Source of the DNA: an uncultured Clostridia bacterium | GTDB lineage: Bacteria; Bacillota; Clostridia; Christensenellales; Aristaeellaceae | Length of the DNA: 27,812 bases | Reading direction: 5' to 3' | Assembly (NCBI GenBank): GCA_934631025.1 | Contig: CAKTXR010000033.1 | Span: 1-27,812 of the forward strand | Shown: positions 8,008 to 14,808 of the stretch, piece by piece | Layout: the number at the start of each line of letters is the position of its first letter | Numbering within the stretch: the stretch's first letter is position 1 | Made by a program: the position numbers and the translations under genes | The notes under the pieces: model-generated | What the model was told of the DNA's origin: nothing | The model's input: only the letters and a program-made list of their open reading frames with translations | Databases searched by the model: none

Positions 8008-10197
8008 ATGCCCATTTTTGAATGTGTTATAGAGGATATTACCTTCCGGAACGATACGAACGGCTGGACGGTGCTCCAGTGCGCCATGGGTCGCGACGAG
8101 TTGTGCGCCGTGGGCGTAATGCCCTTTGTGGCCACGGGCGAACACGTCCGGCTGACCGGCGAATGGGTCGAGCATCCCGAGTACGGCCGTCAGCTCAAGG
8201 TGAGCCAGTGCGAATCGATCATGCCGGCCACAAAAACGGGCATGGAAAAATATCTCGCGTCCGGCCTGATCAAAGGCATCGGCCCGGCCACAGCCAAGAC
8301 GCTCATACAGCATTTCGGCCTGCGCGTCATGGACGTGTTGGAAAGCGAGCCGGAGCGGCTGGCGGAGGTGGACGGCATCGGCCCCAAGCGCGCCGCCATG
8401 ATCGGCGAATCCTTTCAGGAACAGATGGAAATGCGCAACACCATGATGTTTTTGCAGCGCTACGACATCACGCCCACGCTGTGCATGAAGATCTATCGCC
8501 GCTTCGGCGAACGGACGCAGGACGTGCTCCAGAGCAACCCCTATCGCCTTGTGGACGAGGTGTCGGGCGTGGGCTTCAAGACGGCCGACCGCATCGCGCT
8601 GGCCATCGGCATCGACGCAAACGCCCCCGAGCGGCTCAAGAGCGGCCTGAGATACGCGCTGTCAAACGCGGCCTCCGTCTCCGGACACGTCTATCTCCCC
8701 CGCGCGATGCTGCTCTATCAGGCCGCGTCGCTGTTGGGCGCAGACGAGGACACGCTGGACAACACGCTGCGCGAAATGATCATCAAGCGCGAGCTGATCT
8801 GCATGCCGATCGACGAAATCGACGCGGTGTATTTGCCTGAGATGTACGAGGCGGAAATCGACGTCTCCCAGCGCCTGATCCGCATGCTGAACGCCGCCAA
8901 ATCGGAGGAATTTTCCGGCATTGAGGAGCGGATCGACGCTTACGAGCAGGAAGAGAACGTGCAGCTGTGCGCGGAGCAGCGCGAGGGCGTGACGGAGGCG
9001 GTGACAGGCGGCCTGACGATCATCACGGGCGGCCCCGGCACCGGCAAGACGACCGGCATCAAGTGCATGATCCGCCTGATGTCGCGCATGGGCGAGGTGC
9101 TGCTCACCGCCCCTACGGGGCGCGCGGCCAAACGCATGAGCGAGGCAACCGGCTGCCCGGCCAAGACCATTCATCGCCTGCTCGAGTTCAGCGGCGAGGA
9201 AAACGTCTTTGCACGTGACGAGGACAATCCGCTGGATGCGCGCATGGTGATCGTGGACGAAATGTCGATGGTCGATTTGTTCCTCATGCGCAGCCTGCTG
9301 CACGCCATCAAGCCGGGCACGCGTCTGGTCATGGTGGGCGACGCTGATCAGCTGCCGTCGGTCGGCGCGGGCAACGTGCTGGGCGATCTGATCGCCAGCG
9401 GCGTGATTCCCGTCGTGCGGCTGACGCAGATCTTCCGTCAGGCCGGCGAGAGCATGATCGTCCAGAACGCGCACAGAATCAACCGCGGCGAAATGCCCAT
9501 CATGAACGGCAAGGGCACGGATTTCTTCATCGAGCGGCGCGACAGCGTGCAGGCGGCCGTGGAATCGCTCGTCCAGCTCGTCTCGAAGCGCCTGCCCTCC
9601 TATATGCCGCTCGATCCGCTGCGCGATATTCAGGTACTCTCGCCCACGAAAAAGGGCGACATCGGCGTCGCGCAGCTCAACCGCGTCCTTCAGGCGGCGC
9701 TCAATCCGCCCGAACGCGGAAAGCCCGAGCGCGCGCGCGGCGATACGCTGTTCCGGCACGGCGACAAGGTGATGCAGGTGCGCAACAACTATCAGCTTGA
9801 ATGGACGCGCACAGGCGAGCAGGGACAGGGCGTGTTCAACGGCGACATGGGCTATGTGACCGGCATCGATCCCGAGGAGCACACGGTCGAGGTGACGTTT
9901 GACGACGAGCGCACCGCCGAATACGACGACACGGTCATTGAGGAGCTGGAGCTGGCCTATTGTGTTTCCGTTCACAAGAGCCAGGGCAGCGAATTTCCCG
10001 CCGTGGTCATGCCCGTGTGGAACTGGCCGCCGCTGCTCATGACGCGCAATCTTTTCTACACCGCCGTGACGCGCGCCAGAAAGCTGGTCGTGCTGGTCGG
10101 ACGCGAAAACTGCGTCGCCCGCATGGTGGGCAACAACGAGATCAGGAAGCGCTACAGCGCCCTGAGCCGCCGCCTGATCGAAGCAAAGGATATGTGA
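8008..10197 (+). CDS. recD2: ATP-dependent 5'-3' DNA helicase RecD2 (RecD-like, YrrC family)
   Basis: RecD2 is a superfamily 1B 5'-3' DNA helicase found in bacteria without relying on RecBC; it helps replication-fork progress and repair. The 729-residue protein has an N-terminal OB-like region (about 1-75) and tandem helix-hairpin-helix motifs (GLIKGIGPATAKTL near 86-100, VDGIGPKRAAMIG near 121-133). The helicase core carries Walker A GGPGTGKTT (341-349), motif Ia TAPTGRAAKRM, Walker B VDEMSMVD (416-423), and late motifs VGDADQLPSVGAGNVL and VSVHKSQGSEFP. GGGAG lies 6 nt before the ATG at 8008; a second ATG at 8003 is out of frame. It is followed after 7 bp by comF, so the two are co-transcribed. 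The large N-terminal region separates it from RecBCD RecD. Confidence 0.96.
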   Translation: MPIFECVIEDITFRNDTNGWTVLQCAMGRDELCAVGVMPFVATGEHVRLTGEWVEHPEYGRQLKVSQCESIMPATKTGMEKYLASGLIKGIGPATAKTLIQHFGLRVMDVLESEPERLAEVDGIGPKRAAMIGESFQEQMEMRNTMMFLQRYDITPTLCMKIYRRFGERTQDVLQSNPYRLVDEVSGVGFKTADRIALAIGIDANAPERLKSGLRYALSNAASVSGHVYLPRAMLLYQAASLLGADEDTLDNTLREMIIKRELICMPIDEIDAVYLPEMYEAEIDVSQRLIRMLNAAKSEEFSGIEERIDAYEQEENVQLCAEQREGVTEAVTGGLTIITGGPGTGKTTGIKCMIRLMSRMGEVLLTAPTGRAAKRMSEATGCPAKTIHRLLEFSGEENVFARDEDNPLDARMVIVDEMSMVDLFLMRSLLHAIKPGTRLVMVGDADQLPSVGAGNVLGDLIASGVIPVVRLTQIFRQAGESMIVQNAHRINRGEMPIMNGKGTDFFIERRDSVQAAVESLVQLVSKRLPSYMPLDPLRDIQVLSPTKKGDIGVAQLNRVLQAALNPPERGKPERARGDTLFRHGDKVMQVRNNYQLEWTRTGEQGQGVFNGDMGYVTGIDPEEHTVEVTFDDERTAEYDDTVIEELELAYCVSVHKSQGSEFPAVVMPVWNWPPLLMTRNLFYTAVTRARKLVVLVGRENCVARMVGNNEIRKRYSALSRRLIEAKDM

Positions 10198-10204
10198 TGC
10201 CGGT

Positions 10205-10909
10205 ATGAAGCTCTGGGACAAACTGGCCGAGCTGCTCTATCCGTCGCGGGCGCGCTGTCTGGGCTGCGGCGATCTGGCCGGTACGGGCGACGCGGACTGG
10301 CTGTGCAGCGATTGCCGCAAAAAGCTCCATCCCAAGGCGCACACAGCCTACAGCGACCATTGGGGCGCGGACGGCATATCGAAGGGTTATTTCGCGCTCT
10401 ATTACGGTCCGCCCATCAGCGGACTGATCCGCGCGTTCAAATACGAAAGCGTCTATCGCTGCGCCGATTATCTGGTTCAGCTGATGGAGCCTGTGCTGCA
10501 AACAATTCGTCCCGAGGACTACGATTGTCTCGTGCCGGTGCCGCTGCACTATGATCGTCAGTGGACGCGCGGCTTTAATCAGGCGGAGGTGCTCGCGCGG
10601 CTGATCGGCGCGCGGCTCGGACTTCCGGTCAATACGGAATTGAAGCGCGGCGTCAACACGCGCAAGCAGGCCAGGCTGCGCGTCAGCCAGCGGCACGAAA
10701 ACGTGAAGAACGCCTTTTACACGAAAGCGTCGTATCAGGGAATGCGCATATTGATTGTGGACGACGTTCTGACGACCGGCAGCACGGTCTGCGCCTGCGC
10801 AAAAGCGCTCAGAAAGGCCGGCGCGACCGACGTTGCGGCGCTTACAGTCGCCGGATCGCACATTTACCGGCGGCGGCGAAAAAATTTCTCCATTATTTTG
10901 AGGAAATAG
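10205..10909 (+). CDS. comF: ComF-family amidophosphoribosyltransferase-like protein
   Basis: This 234-residue protein belongs to the ComF/ComFC family, needed for DNA uptake during competence in B. subtilis and widely kept in non-competent Clostridia. It has an N-terminal zinc finger (C18, C21, C34, C37 in RCLGCGD and LCSDC), then YYGPPISGLIRAFKY, LVPVPLHYDRQWTRGFNQAEVLA, and the PRPP-binding loop ILIVDDVLTTGST (about 182-194) of type I phosphoribosyltransferases. The start is 7 bp after the recD2 stop with only a distant Shine-Dalgarno (AAAGGA), so translation is probably coupled to recD2. In many Clostridia comF is followed by the ribosome hibernation gene raiA/hpf; here it is followed by a structured RNA and a zinc-ribbon gene. 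Competence is not implied by this gene alone. Confidence 0.93.
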   Translation: MKLWDKLAELLYPSRARCLGCGDLAGTGDADWLCSDCRKKLHPKAHTAYSDHWGADGISKGYFALYYGPPISGLIRAFKYESVYRCADYLVQLMEPVLQTIRPEDYDCLVPVPLHYDRQWTRGFNQAEVLARLIGARLGLPVNTELKRGVNTRKQARLRVSQRHENVKNAFYTKASYQGMRILIVDDVLTTGSTVCACAKALRKAGATDVAALTVAGSHIYRRRRKNFSIILRK

Positions 10910-10931
10910 TAAAAGAGCGGTAAAATATCGC

Positions 10932-10960
10932 TTGCATTTTTGCGCTGGGCGGTGTATAAT
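10932..10960 (+). promoter_or_regulatory. Strong promoter for the structured RNA
   Basis: TTGCAT (10932-10937), a 17-bp spacer and a perfect TATAAT (10955-10960) sit 22 bp after comF. Transcription is predicted to start near 10967, exactly where the 5' strand of the closing stem of the RNA begins. Confidence 0.8.
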
Positions 10961-10966
10961 AGACGC

Positions 10967-11187
10967 GGTTGTTGAGTTCAGGTCTGTGGTTGAAAGTCGA
11001 TGCCAGTCGCAGGCAAAGCGATCCACGTAAGCGGGCCAAAGCGCCCGTGAGCATGGTGCGGCTTAGAAGTAAGTCCGGCCAGCCTTGATGCTGAGAGGGT
11101 TAGTAGTGGGAAGGCTACCGCCTCATGAGCGAACGCTCCCGCCGGCGAGTGTGGGGTCAAAGACCAGGTCAGCTGACCGCAACAGCC
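10967..11187 (+). ncRNA. Structured non-coding RNA between comF and zinc-ribbon gene (raiA-motif-like)
   Basis: About 221 nt with no credible ORF and many local helices. The ends pair: GGTTGTTG (10967-10974) with CAACAGCC (11180-11187), and GGTC (10981-10984) can pair with GACC (11175-11178). Internal hairpins include TGCC/GGCA (11001-11004/11012-11015), CGGGC/GCCCG (11032-11036/11043-11047), GGCTTA/TAAGTC (11060-11065/11070-11075), AGCCTT/AAGGCT (11081-11086/11111-11116), GAGC/GCTC (11127-11130/11135-11138) and GGTC/GACC (11155-11158/11162-11165). Length, complexity and position after comF suggest the raiA-motif RNA, usually found beside comF and raiA in Clostridia. I cannot check the consensus, so the family name is inference. 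The signature sequences of SRP RNA, RNase P, tmRNA and 6S RNA are not visible. No terminator separates it from the gene at 11217, so it may also act as that gene's leader. Confidence 0.7.
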
Positions 11188-11216
11188 AAACACATTTTTA
11201 GCAGGGGGAAATTCCA

Positions 11217-11498
11217 ATGTACGAAGACAAGACGCTGGTTTGCAAGGACTGTGGCAATGAGTTTGTGTTCACCGCCGGTGAACAGGCCTTCTATGCCGAA
11301 AAGGGTTTCCAGAATGAGCCCACTCGCTGCAAGGCCTGCCGCGACGCCCGCAAGGCCAGCCGCGCGAATGGCGATGCTCCGCGCGAGATGTACGAGACCG
11401 TTTGCGCTGAGTGCGGCAAGCCCACTCGCGTGCCCTTCATTCCGAAGAACGACCGTCCGATTTATTGCAGTGAGTGCTTCGCCGCTCACCGTCGGTAA
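11217..11498 (+). CDS. Small zinc-ribbon protein with four CxxC motifs (CxxC-x17-CxxC type)
   Basis: This 93-residue protein is built of two zinc ribbons. CxxC pairs lie at C9/C12 and C38/C41 (first ribbon) and C63/C66 and C84/C87 (second ribbon, with exactly 17 residues between the pairs), matching the zinc-ribbon / CxxC-x17-CxxC families (TIGR04272/PF13451 type). The function is not known; such proteins are proposed nucleic-acid or ribosome-associated binders. AGGGGGA lies 7 nt before the ATG. It is preceded by the structured RNA, apparently on the same transcript, and followed by a clean terminator. In relatives the slot after comF and this kind of RNA is usually raiA/hpf, so a stationary-phase or ribosome-related role is a reasonable but untested guess. 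Confidence 0.85.
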   Translation: MYEDKTLVCKDCGNEFVFTAGEQAFYAEKGFQNEPTRCKACRDARKASRANGDAPREMYETVCAECGKPTRVPFIPKNDRPIYCSECFAAHRR

Positions 11499-11520
11499 AT
11501 TATAACACGACAACCAGAAA

Positions 11521-11546
11521 AGCAGGAGTTTCGGCTCCTGCTTTTT
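11521..11546 (+). terminator. Rho-independent terminator after zinc-ribbon gene
   Basis: Perfect 8-bp stem AGCAGGAG/CTCCTGCT (11521-11528/11535-11542) with loop TTTCGG, followed by a T run (11541-11546). An A run before the stem could allow weak termination on the other strand as well. Confidence 0.9.
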
Positions 11547-11677
11547 GTGTATGCGGACAATCGGCGAAAGACCGCTTCCCTATTTCGCACCGGCGGGCTG
11601 GCGGCGCAACAGGACGCGTGCAAATTTCCGCTGGGCCGAAAGCGAAGTCAAGCGTGAGACGTACTTCAAATGGCCGA

Positions 11678-11962
11678 CCCGTAACCAGTCTTGCGCAGCG
11701 CCTTACAAGCGCGTTCGACCACATCTATATGATCGAACAGCGCCTCGATCATGTTACAGTAGCTCTCCTTAACGGCGGCTTTGACCGTGCCCTCGCCGTA
11801 CTTTGCGTTGAAGTGGTCGGTTACGCGCTTGATATAGGCCTTGTGCGCGTTGAACATTTCCATATCCTGATCGCAGATTATAGCGCAGCGCCGCCTTTTC
11901 CACAATGCCGCCCATCTCGGTCAGATGATAGAAGCTCTCGCGGTATTCGGTGTGCGCGAGCG
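11678..11962 (-). pseudogene. Relic of a peptidase T gene (internal fragment, frameshifted)
   Basis: About 95 codons on the minus strand match the C-terminal half of the intact pepT at 21579-22790. One frame reads AHTEYRESFYHLTEMGGIVEKAALRY (to about 11900). After a net 2-nt loss the next frame reads NAHKAYIKRVTDHFNAKYGE, then AAVKESYCNMIEALFDHIDVVERACKALRKTGYG, and stops. The intact gene has HTEHREGFYHLTEMSGIVEKATLRY, FTARKAYIQRVADYLNAKYGE and VKDSYYNMIEVLADHMDVVERAREALRKTGYE at the matching places. The N-terminal catalytic half and the C-terminal end are missing, and there is no start or ribosome site. Similarity at DNA level is clear but imperfect, suggesting an older, decayed second pepT rather than a recent duplication. 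The flanks (11547-11677 and 11963-12230) hold nothing I recognise. Confidence 0.85.
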
Positions 11963-12230
11963 CAGAATATTCGGAGATTTTGAAACGAAAGTACATCCCG
12001 AACATCCTCTGAAACATCGTATTGAAATTCCCGATTGGAAGCCTTTATCCTCGAGTCGAATCTATGCCGGCGATGCGGAAACATGTCGTTTTTTGACTTT
12101 GTAATGTGCAAGCGGTGCATTGACTGTGCTCTTTCCCTTTCGTTGTCCATGCACATTTTCAGTCGGGTAGGAGCAGCGTCTTAAAAATATTCCATGCCGA
12201 AACATAATGACTTTGAACATTGCATATACC

Positions 12231-12262
12231 AAAATCCCGCGAACCTTTCGATTCGCGGGATT
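12231..12262 (-). terminator. Rho-independent terminator after the sugar-ABC ATPase gene
   Basis: Perfect 11-bp stem AATCCCGCGAA/TTCGCGGGATT (12233-12243/12252-12262) with an 8-nt loop. On the minus strand it runs into a T stretch, 20 bp after the stop codon of the ATPase gene. Confidence 0.85.
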
Positions 12263-12282
12263 CGTTTACATATTGATTCGAC

Positions 12283-13404
12283 TTAGCGCTCCAGGATGGT
12301 GTCCTCGGTGTCCTTGTCGAAGAAGTGCAGGCGATTGGCGTCGAACGCAACGCTGATGGAATCGCCGGTACGGGAAGTAGAACGCGGGTCGACGCGGGCA
12401 ACGATGTTGGTGTCCTTGCCGCTGGTCTTGAGGTACAGATAGGTCTCGGAACCCATCAGCTCGACGATCTCGACGTTCACCTTGATGGTGCTCTCGGGAG
12501 AATTCTTCAGGAACAGCTCCTCGTCGTGGATGTTCTCGGGACGGATGCCCATGTAGACTTCCTTGCCGATGTAGCTGTCGGAGACGAACTTCTGCAGCTT
12601 GCCCTCGGGGATGCGGATGGCGTTGTCGCCGAACACAGCGTAGACGCCATTGGCGCGCTTCTCCAGCTTGACGGTGAAGAAGTTCATCTGGGGCGTGCCG
12701 ATGAAGCCGGCGACGAACAGGTTGGTGGGATAGTCGTACAGGTTCTGGGGGGTGTCAACCTGCTGGATGAAGCCGTCCTTCATGACGACGATGCGGGAAC
12801 CCATGGTCATGGCCTCGGTCTGGTCATGGGTAACGTAGATGAAGGTGGTCTGCAGCTTCTGGTGCAGCTTGGTGATCTCGGTTCTCATCTGAACGCGCAG
12901 CTTGGCATCCAGGTTGGAGAGCGGTTCGTCCATCAGGAAGACCTTGGGTTCACGCACGATGGCGCGGCCCAGAGCAACGCGCTGGCGCTGGCCGCCGGAC
13001 AGAGCCTTGGGCTTACGATTGAGGAGGTGCTCGATGTCCAGGATCTTCGCGGCTTCCTTAACGCGGCGGTCGATCTCCGTCTTGGGGGTCTTGCGCAGCT
13101 TCAGACCGAACGCCATGTTGTCATACACGGTCATATGCGGATACAGAGCATAGTTCTGGAAAACCATGGCGATGTCGCGATCCTTGGGCGCGACGTCGTT
13201 GACCAGCTTGTCGCCGATGAACAGTTCGCCCTCGGAGATTTCTTCCAGACCGGCAACCATTCGCAGGGTGGTGGACTTGCCGCAGCCGGAGGGGCCGACC
13301 AGAACGATGAACTCTTTGTCCTCGATGTTCAAGGTGAAGTCGCTGACGGCCGTCACGCCACCGGTATAGATTTTATAGATGTGCTGCAGAGATACGCTTG
13401 CCAT
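12283..13404 (-). CDS. Sugar ABC transporter ATP-binding protein (MalK/MsmK/UgpC type)
   Basis: This cytoplasmic ATPase subunit of CUT1-type ABC importers for oligosaccharides or glycerol-3-phosphate has 373 residues from the chosen start. It shows Walker A GPSGCGKST (37-45), Q-loop VFQNYALYPHMT, signature LSGGQRQRVALGRA (135-148), Walker B VFLMDEPLSNLDAKLR, H-loop THDQTEAMTMG (His193), and a C-terminal regulatory OB/MOBE region from about 240 (IGTPQMNFF...GIRPENI). Start: ATG at 13404 behind GAGGAGGAATCTTTCA; an in-frame ATG at 13422 overlaps the ribosome site and is unlikely. No permease or binding-protein gene is adjacent, so like MsmK it may energise several sugar importers encoded elsewhere. 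Its promoter carries an inverted repeat. The substrate cannot be told from the sequence. Confidence 0.93.
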   Translation of the reverse strand: MASVSLQHIYKIYTGGVTAVSDFTLNIEDKEFIVLVGPSGCGKSTTLRMVAGLEEISEGELFIGDKLVNDVAPKDRDIAMVFQNYALYPHMTVYDNMAFGLKLRKTPKTEIDRRVKEAAKILDIEHLLNRKPKALSGGQRQRVALGRAIVREPKVFLMDEPLSNLDAKLRVQMRTEITKLHQKLQTTFIYVTHDQTEAMTMGSRIVVMKDGFIQQVDTPQNLYDYPTNLFVAGFIGTPQMNFFTVKLEKRANGVYAVFGDNAIRIPEGKLQKFVSDSYIGKEVYMGIRPENIHDEELFLKNSPESTIKVNVEIVELMGSETYLYLKTSGKDTNIVARVDPRSTSRTGDSISVAFDANRLHFFDKDTEDTILER

Positions 13405-13468
13405 TGAAAGATTCCTCCTCATTTAATGAATCCAAACACTGATGCGGTCTCTCAACCGCTGTACCCTT

Positions 13469-13497
13469 ATTATATCTGTTTATACAGGAAAAATCCA
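13469..13497 (-). promoter_or_regulatory. Promoter with inverted repeat upstream of the sugar-ABC ATPase
   Basis: On the minus strand there is a perfect TATAAT (13474-13469) with only a weak -35 (TGGATT, 13497-13492, 17-bp spacer). Between them lies CTGTTTATACAG (13476-13487), symmetric at 10 of 12 positions, a possible operator for a sugar-responsive repressor. It does not match a full cre site. Confidence 0.5.
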
Positions 13498-13883
13498 GTG
13501 GACAATCCTACAAAATAGTTTCGTTCTGTTTTGTGTGTTTCGGATATTGATTTTTGAGCCGTCCATTTCGAAAAGATGCTGTTTTCCGAAACATGGGTTG
13601 TATTTGGGCAATGTGTCTATTTGATTGTAAATTAGCATTTCAAAACACCCAAACAAAACGGTTTGATCCCCCGAGACTCGGATTAACGATTTCCGCTCAA
13701 AATGGGAAAAAGCGGGACGTGGCGCGATGTTTGTAACCTGTATCCAACTTTCAGTGCTCCATAATGCACGAAATGTCTTAGCAAAGGTTTATGGAAAAGG
13801 CGTTTCTTCCTTATATAGCCGAGAACGCCTCTCCCCTCTCCTCTTTCCGTCCGGCGGCGCGCGGCCGTTTACAGAATATTCGC
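13498..13883 (+). other. Gene-free AT-richer interval
   Basis: About 385 bp between the ATPase promoter and the thiT promoter. It is richer in A/T than its surroundings and holds no ORF with a ribosome site, no tRNA and no clear hairpin-plus-T terminator. I see nothing I can name. Confidence 0.5.
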
Positions 13884-13912
13884 TTGACATGGGCGGGCGG
13901 TGATTCTATAAT
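13884..13912 (+). promoter_or_regulatory. Consensus sigma-A promoter for the TPP riboswitch-thiT unit
   Basis: Perfect TTGACA (13884-13889), a 17-bp spacer and a perfect TATAAT (13907-13912). Transcription should start near 13919, just ahead of the riboswitch. Strong basal transcription fits control by premature termination. Confidence 0.9.
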
Positions 13913-13930
13913 TCCTTATACAATCAAATA

Positions 13931-14017
13931 CCGCTGGGGGCGCTTATTGCTGAGATCGACGCTTGACGCGTCAGTCCCTTGGAACCTGTTGTGGATAATC
14001 CCACCGTAGGGAAGCGG
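13931..14017 (+). promoter_or_regulatory. TPP (THI-box) riboswitch aptamer
   Basis: The conserved thiamine-pyrophosphate aptamer elements are all present: GGGGGCGC, CTGAGATCGACGC (CUGAGA box), CAGTCCCTTGGAACCTG (ACCCUU-GAACCUG region, here slightly variant), TGGATAATCCCACCGTAGGGAAGC. The closing stem pairs CCGCT (13931-13935) with AGCGG (14013-14017). It lies in the leader of thiT and is followed by an intrinsic terminator, so TPP binding should switch off uptake of thiamine. Confidence 0.96.
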
Positions 14018-14075
14018 AGACGGCTTATCATCCTCTGATAGAGAGCTACAGAAAGAAATGAGTCCGTTTCGTTTC

Positions 14076-14112
14076 CCGCATCCGGCTGAATCGGCCGTAT
14101 GCGGTTTTCTTT
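14076..14112 (+). terminator. Riboswitch expression-platform terminator in the thiT leader
   Basis: Stem CCGCAT-C-CGGC / GCCG-T-ATGCGG (14076-14104) with a 7-nt loop and one internal mismatch, followed by TTTTCTTT. It lies about 60 nt after the aptamer and about 55 nt before the thiT start, the usual place for TPP-dependent attenuation. Confidence 0.8.
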
Positions 14113-14167
14113 ATGCGCGGCGTGCCCGACGGCTGTTTGATCCATCATTATGGGGAGGTCTTTTTCC

Positions 14168-14743
14168 ATGAACCTGAAAACGAGACGTCTGGTTGAGAGC
14201 GCCGTCATGCTGGCGGTCGCCGTGCTGCTGAGCCTGCTGTCCTTCCACGGCCCCTGGGCGCTGGGCGGCAGCATCACCATCTGCTCCATGCTGCCCCTGG
14301 TCTTTATCGCGCAGCGCTACGGCACCAAGTGGGGCGTGTTCACCGCCTTCGTGTACAGCCTGCTGCAGCTGTTGCTGGGCGTGAGCAACGTCTATTACGC
14401 CACCAACTTCATCATGGCCGTCGGCATCATCCTGCTGGACTACATCCTGCCCTTCACCGCCATCGGCTTCAGCGCGGCCTTCAACAAGTCGATTTCCAAC
14501 CGCCGCGCTTCCATCGCCGTGGGCATTCTGGTCACATTCCTGGTGCGCTTCCTCTGCCACTTCCTCTCCGGCTGGATCATCTGGGAGGTCATGTGGCCCA
14601 ACGAGCTGGGCTGGGCCGCGCCGCTGTGGTCGTTCGCGTACAACGGCTCCTATATGCTGGGCGAAATCATCATCACCGAGATCGCCGCGTTCCTGCTCTA
14701 CAAGCCGCTCGAAAAGTACTGGTTGGGCAAGGATCTGGTCTGA
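14168..14743 (+). CDS. thiT: Energy-coupled thiamine transporter ThiT (ECF S component)
   Basis: ThiT is the membrane S component that binds thiamine and works with a shared ECF module (EcfA/A'/T, not in this window). The 191-residue protein is strongly hydrophobic with about six membrane helices. The conserved ThiT region is visible as VRFLCHFLSGWIIWEVMW (about 126-143) and LWSFAYNGSYML (153-164). These contain the His, Trp, Tyr and Asn residues that line the thiamine site in the L. lactis protein, as I recall that structure. LLDYILPF near 89-96 is the other binding-site segment. Start: ATG at 14168 with GGGGAGG 9 nt upstream; an in-frame ATG at 14150 directly overlaps the ribosome site. The TPP riboswitch in its leader independently supports the substrate. 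It is followed by a terminator shared with the convergent glycosidase gene. Confidence 0.96.
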   Translation: MNLKTRRLVESAVMLAVAVLLSLLSFHGPWALGGSITICSMLPLVFIAQRYGTKWGVFTAFVYSLLQLLLGVSNVYYATNFIMAVGIILLDYILPFTAIGFSAAFNKSISNRRASIAVGILVTFLVRFLCHFLSGWIIWEVMWPNELGWAAPLWSFAYNGSYMLGEIIITEIAAFLLYKPLEKYWLGKDLV

Positions 14744-14765
14744 TCTTCCCCGTAGTAATTAAAGA

Positions 14766-14798
14766 CTCCGGTTCCGCTTTACGGAAACCGGAGCCTTT
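14766..14798. terminator. Bidirectional terminator between thiT and the glycosidase gene
   Basis: Stem CTCCGGTT-CCG / CGG-AAACCGGAG (14766-14776/14782-14793) with one bulged base and loop CTTTA. A T-rich tract follows on the plus strand (CCTTTCT) and on the minus strand (TCTTTAATT). The two genes converge here. Confidence 0.8.
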
Positions 14799-14808
14799 CT
14801 CTTATTCG

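Noticed and set aside
10967..11187. SRP RNA, RNase P RNA, tmRNA, 6S RNA or cobalamin riboswitch
   Set aside because: The SRP GGAAGGAAGCAGCC-like apical motif, RNase P conserved core, tmRNA ends and cobalamin GCCACTG box are absent. GTGGGAA and CTCCCGCC only superficially recall a cobalamin element, and the shape does not resemble 6S.
11545..11983. Short frames around the pepT relic as small genes
   Set aside because: They have no ribosome sites, and the only recognisable content is peptidase T sequence split by a frameshift.
13476..13487. cre (CcpA) site upstream of the sugar-ABC ATPase
   Set aside because: CTGTTTATACAG lacks the central CG and the spacing of the cre consensus. It is kept only as an unspecified palindrome.
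13442..13736. Short plus-strand frames (about 60 codons) upstream of thiT
   Set aside because: There is no ribosome site, no recognisable domain and composition unlike coding sequence here; the first overlaps the ATPase promoter.
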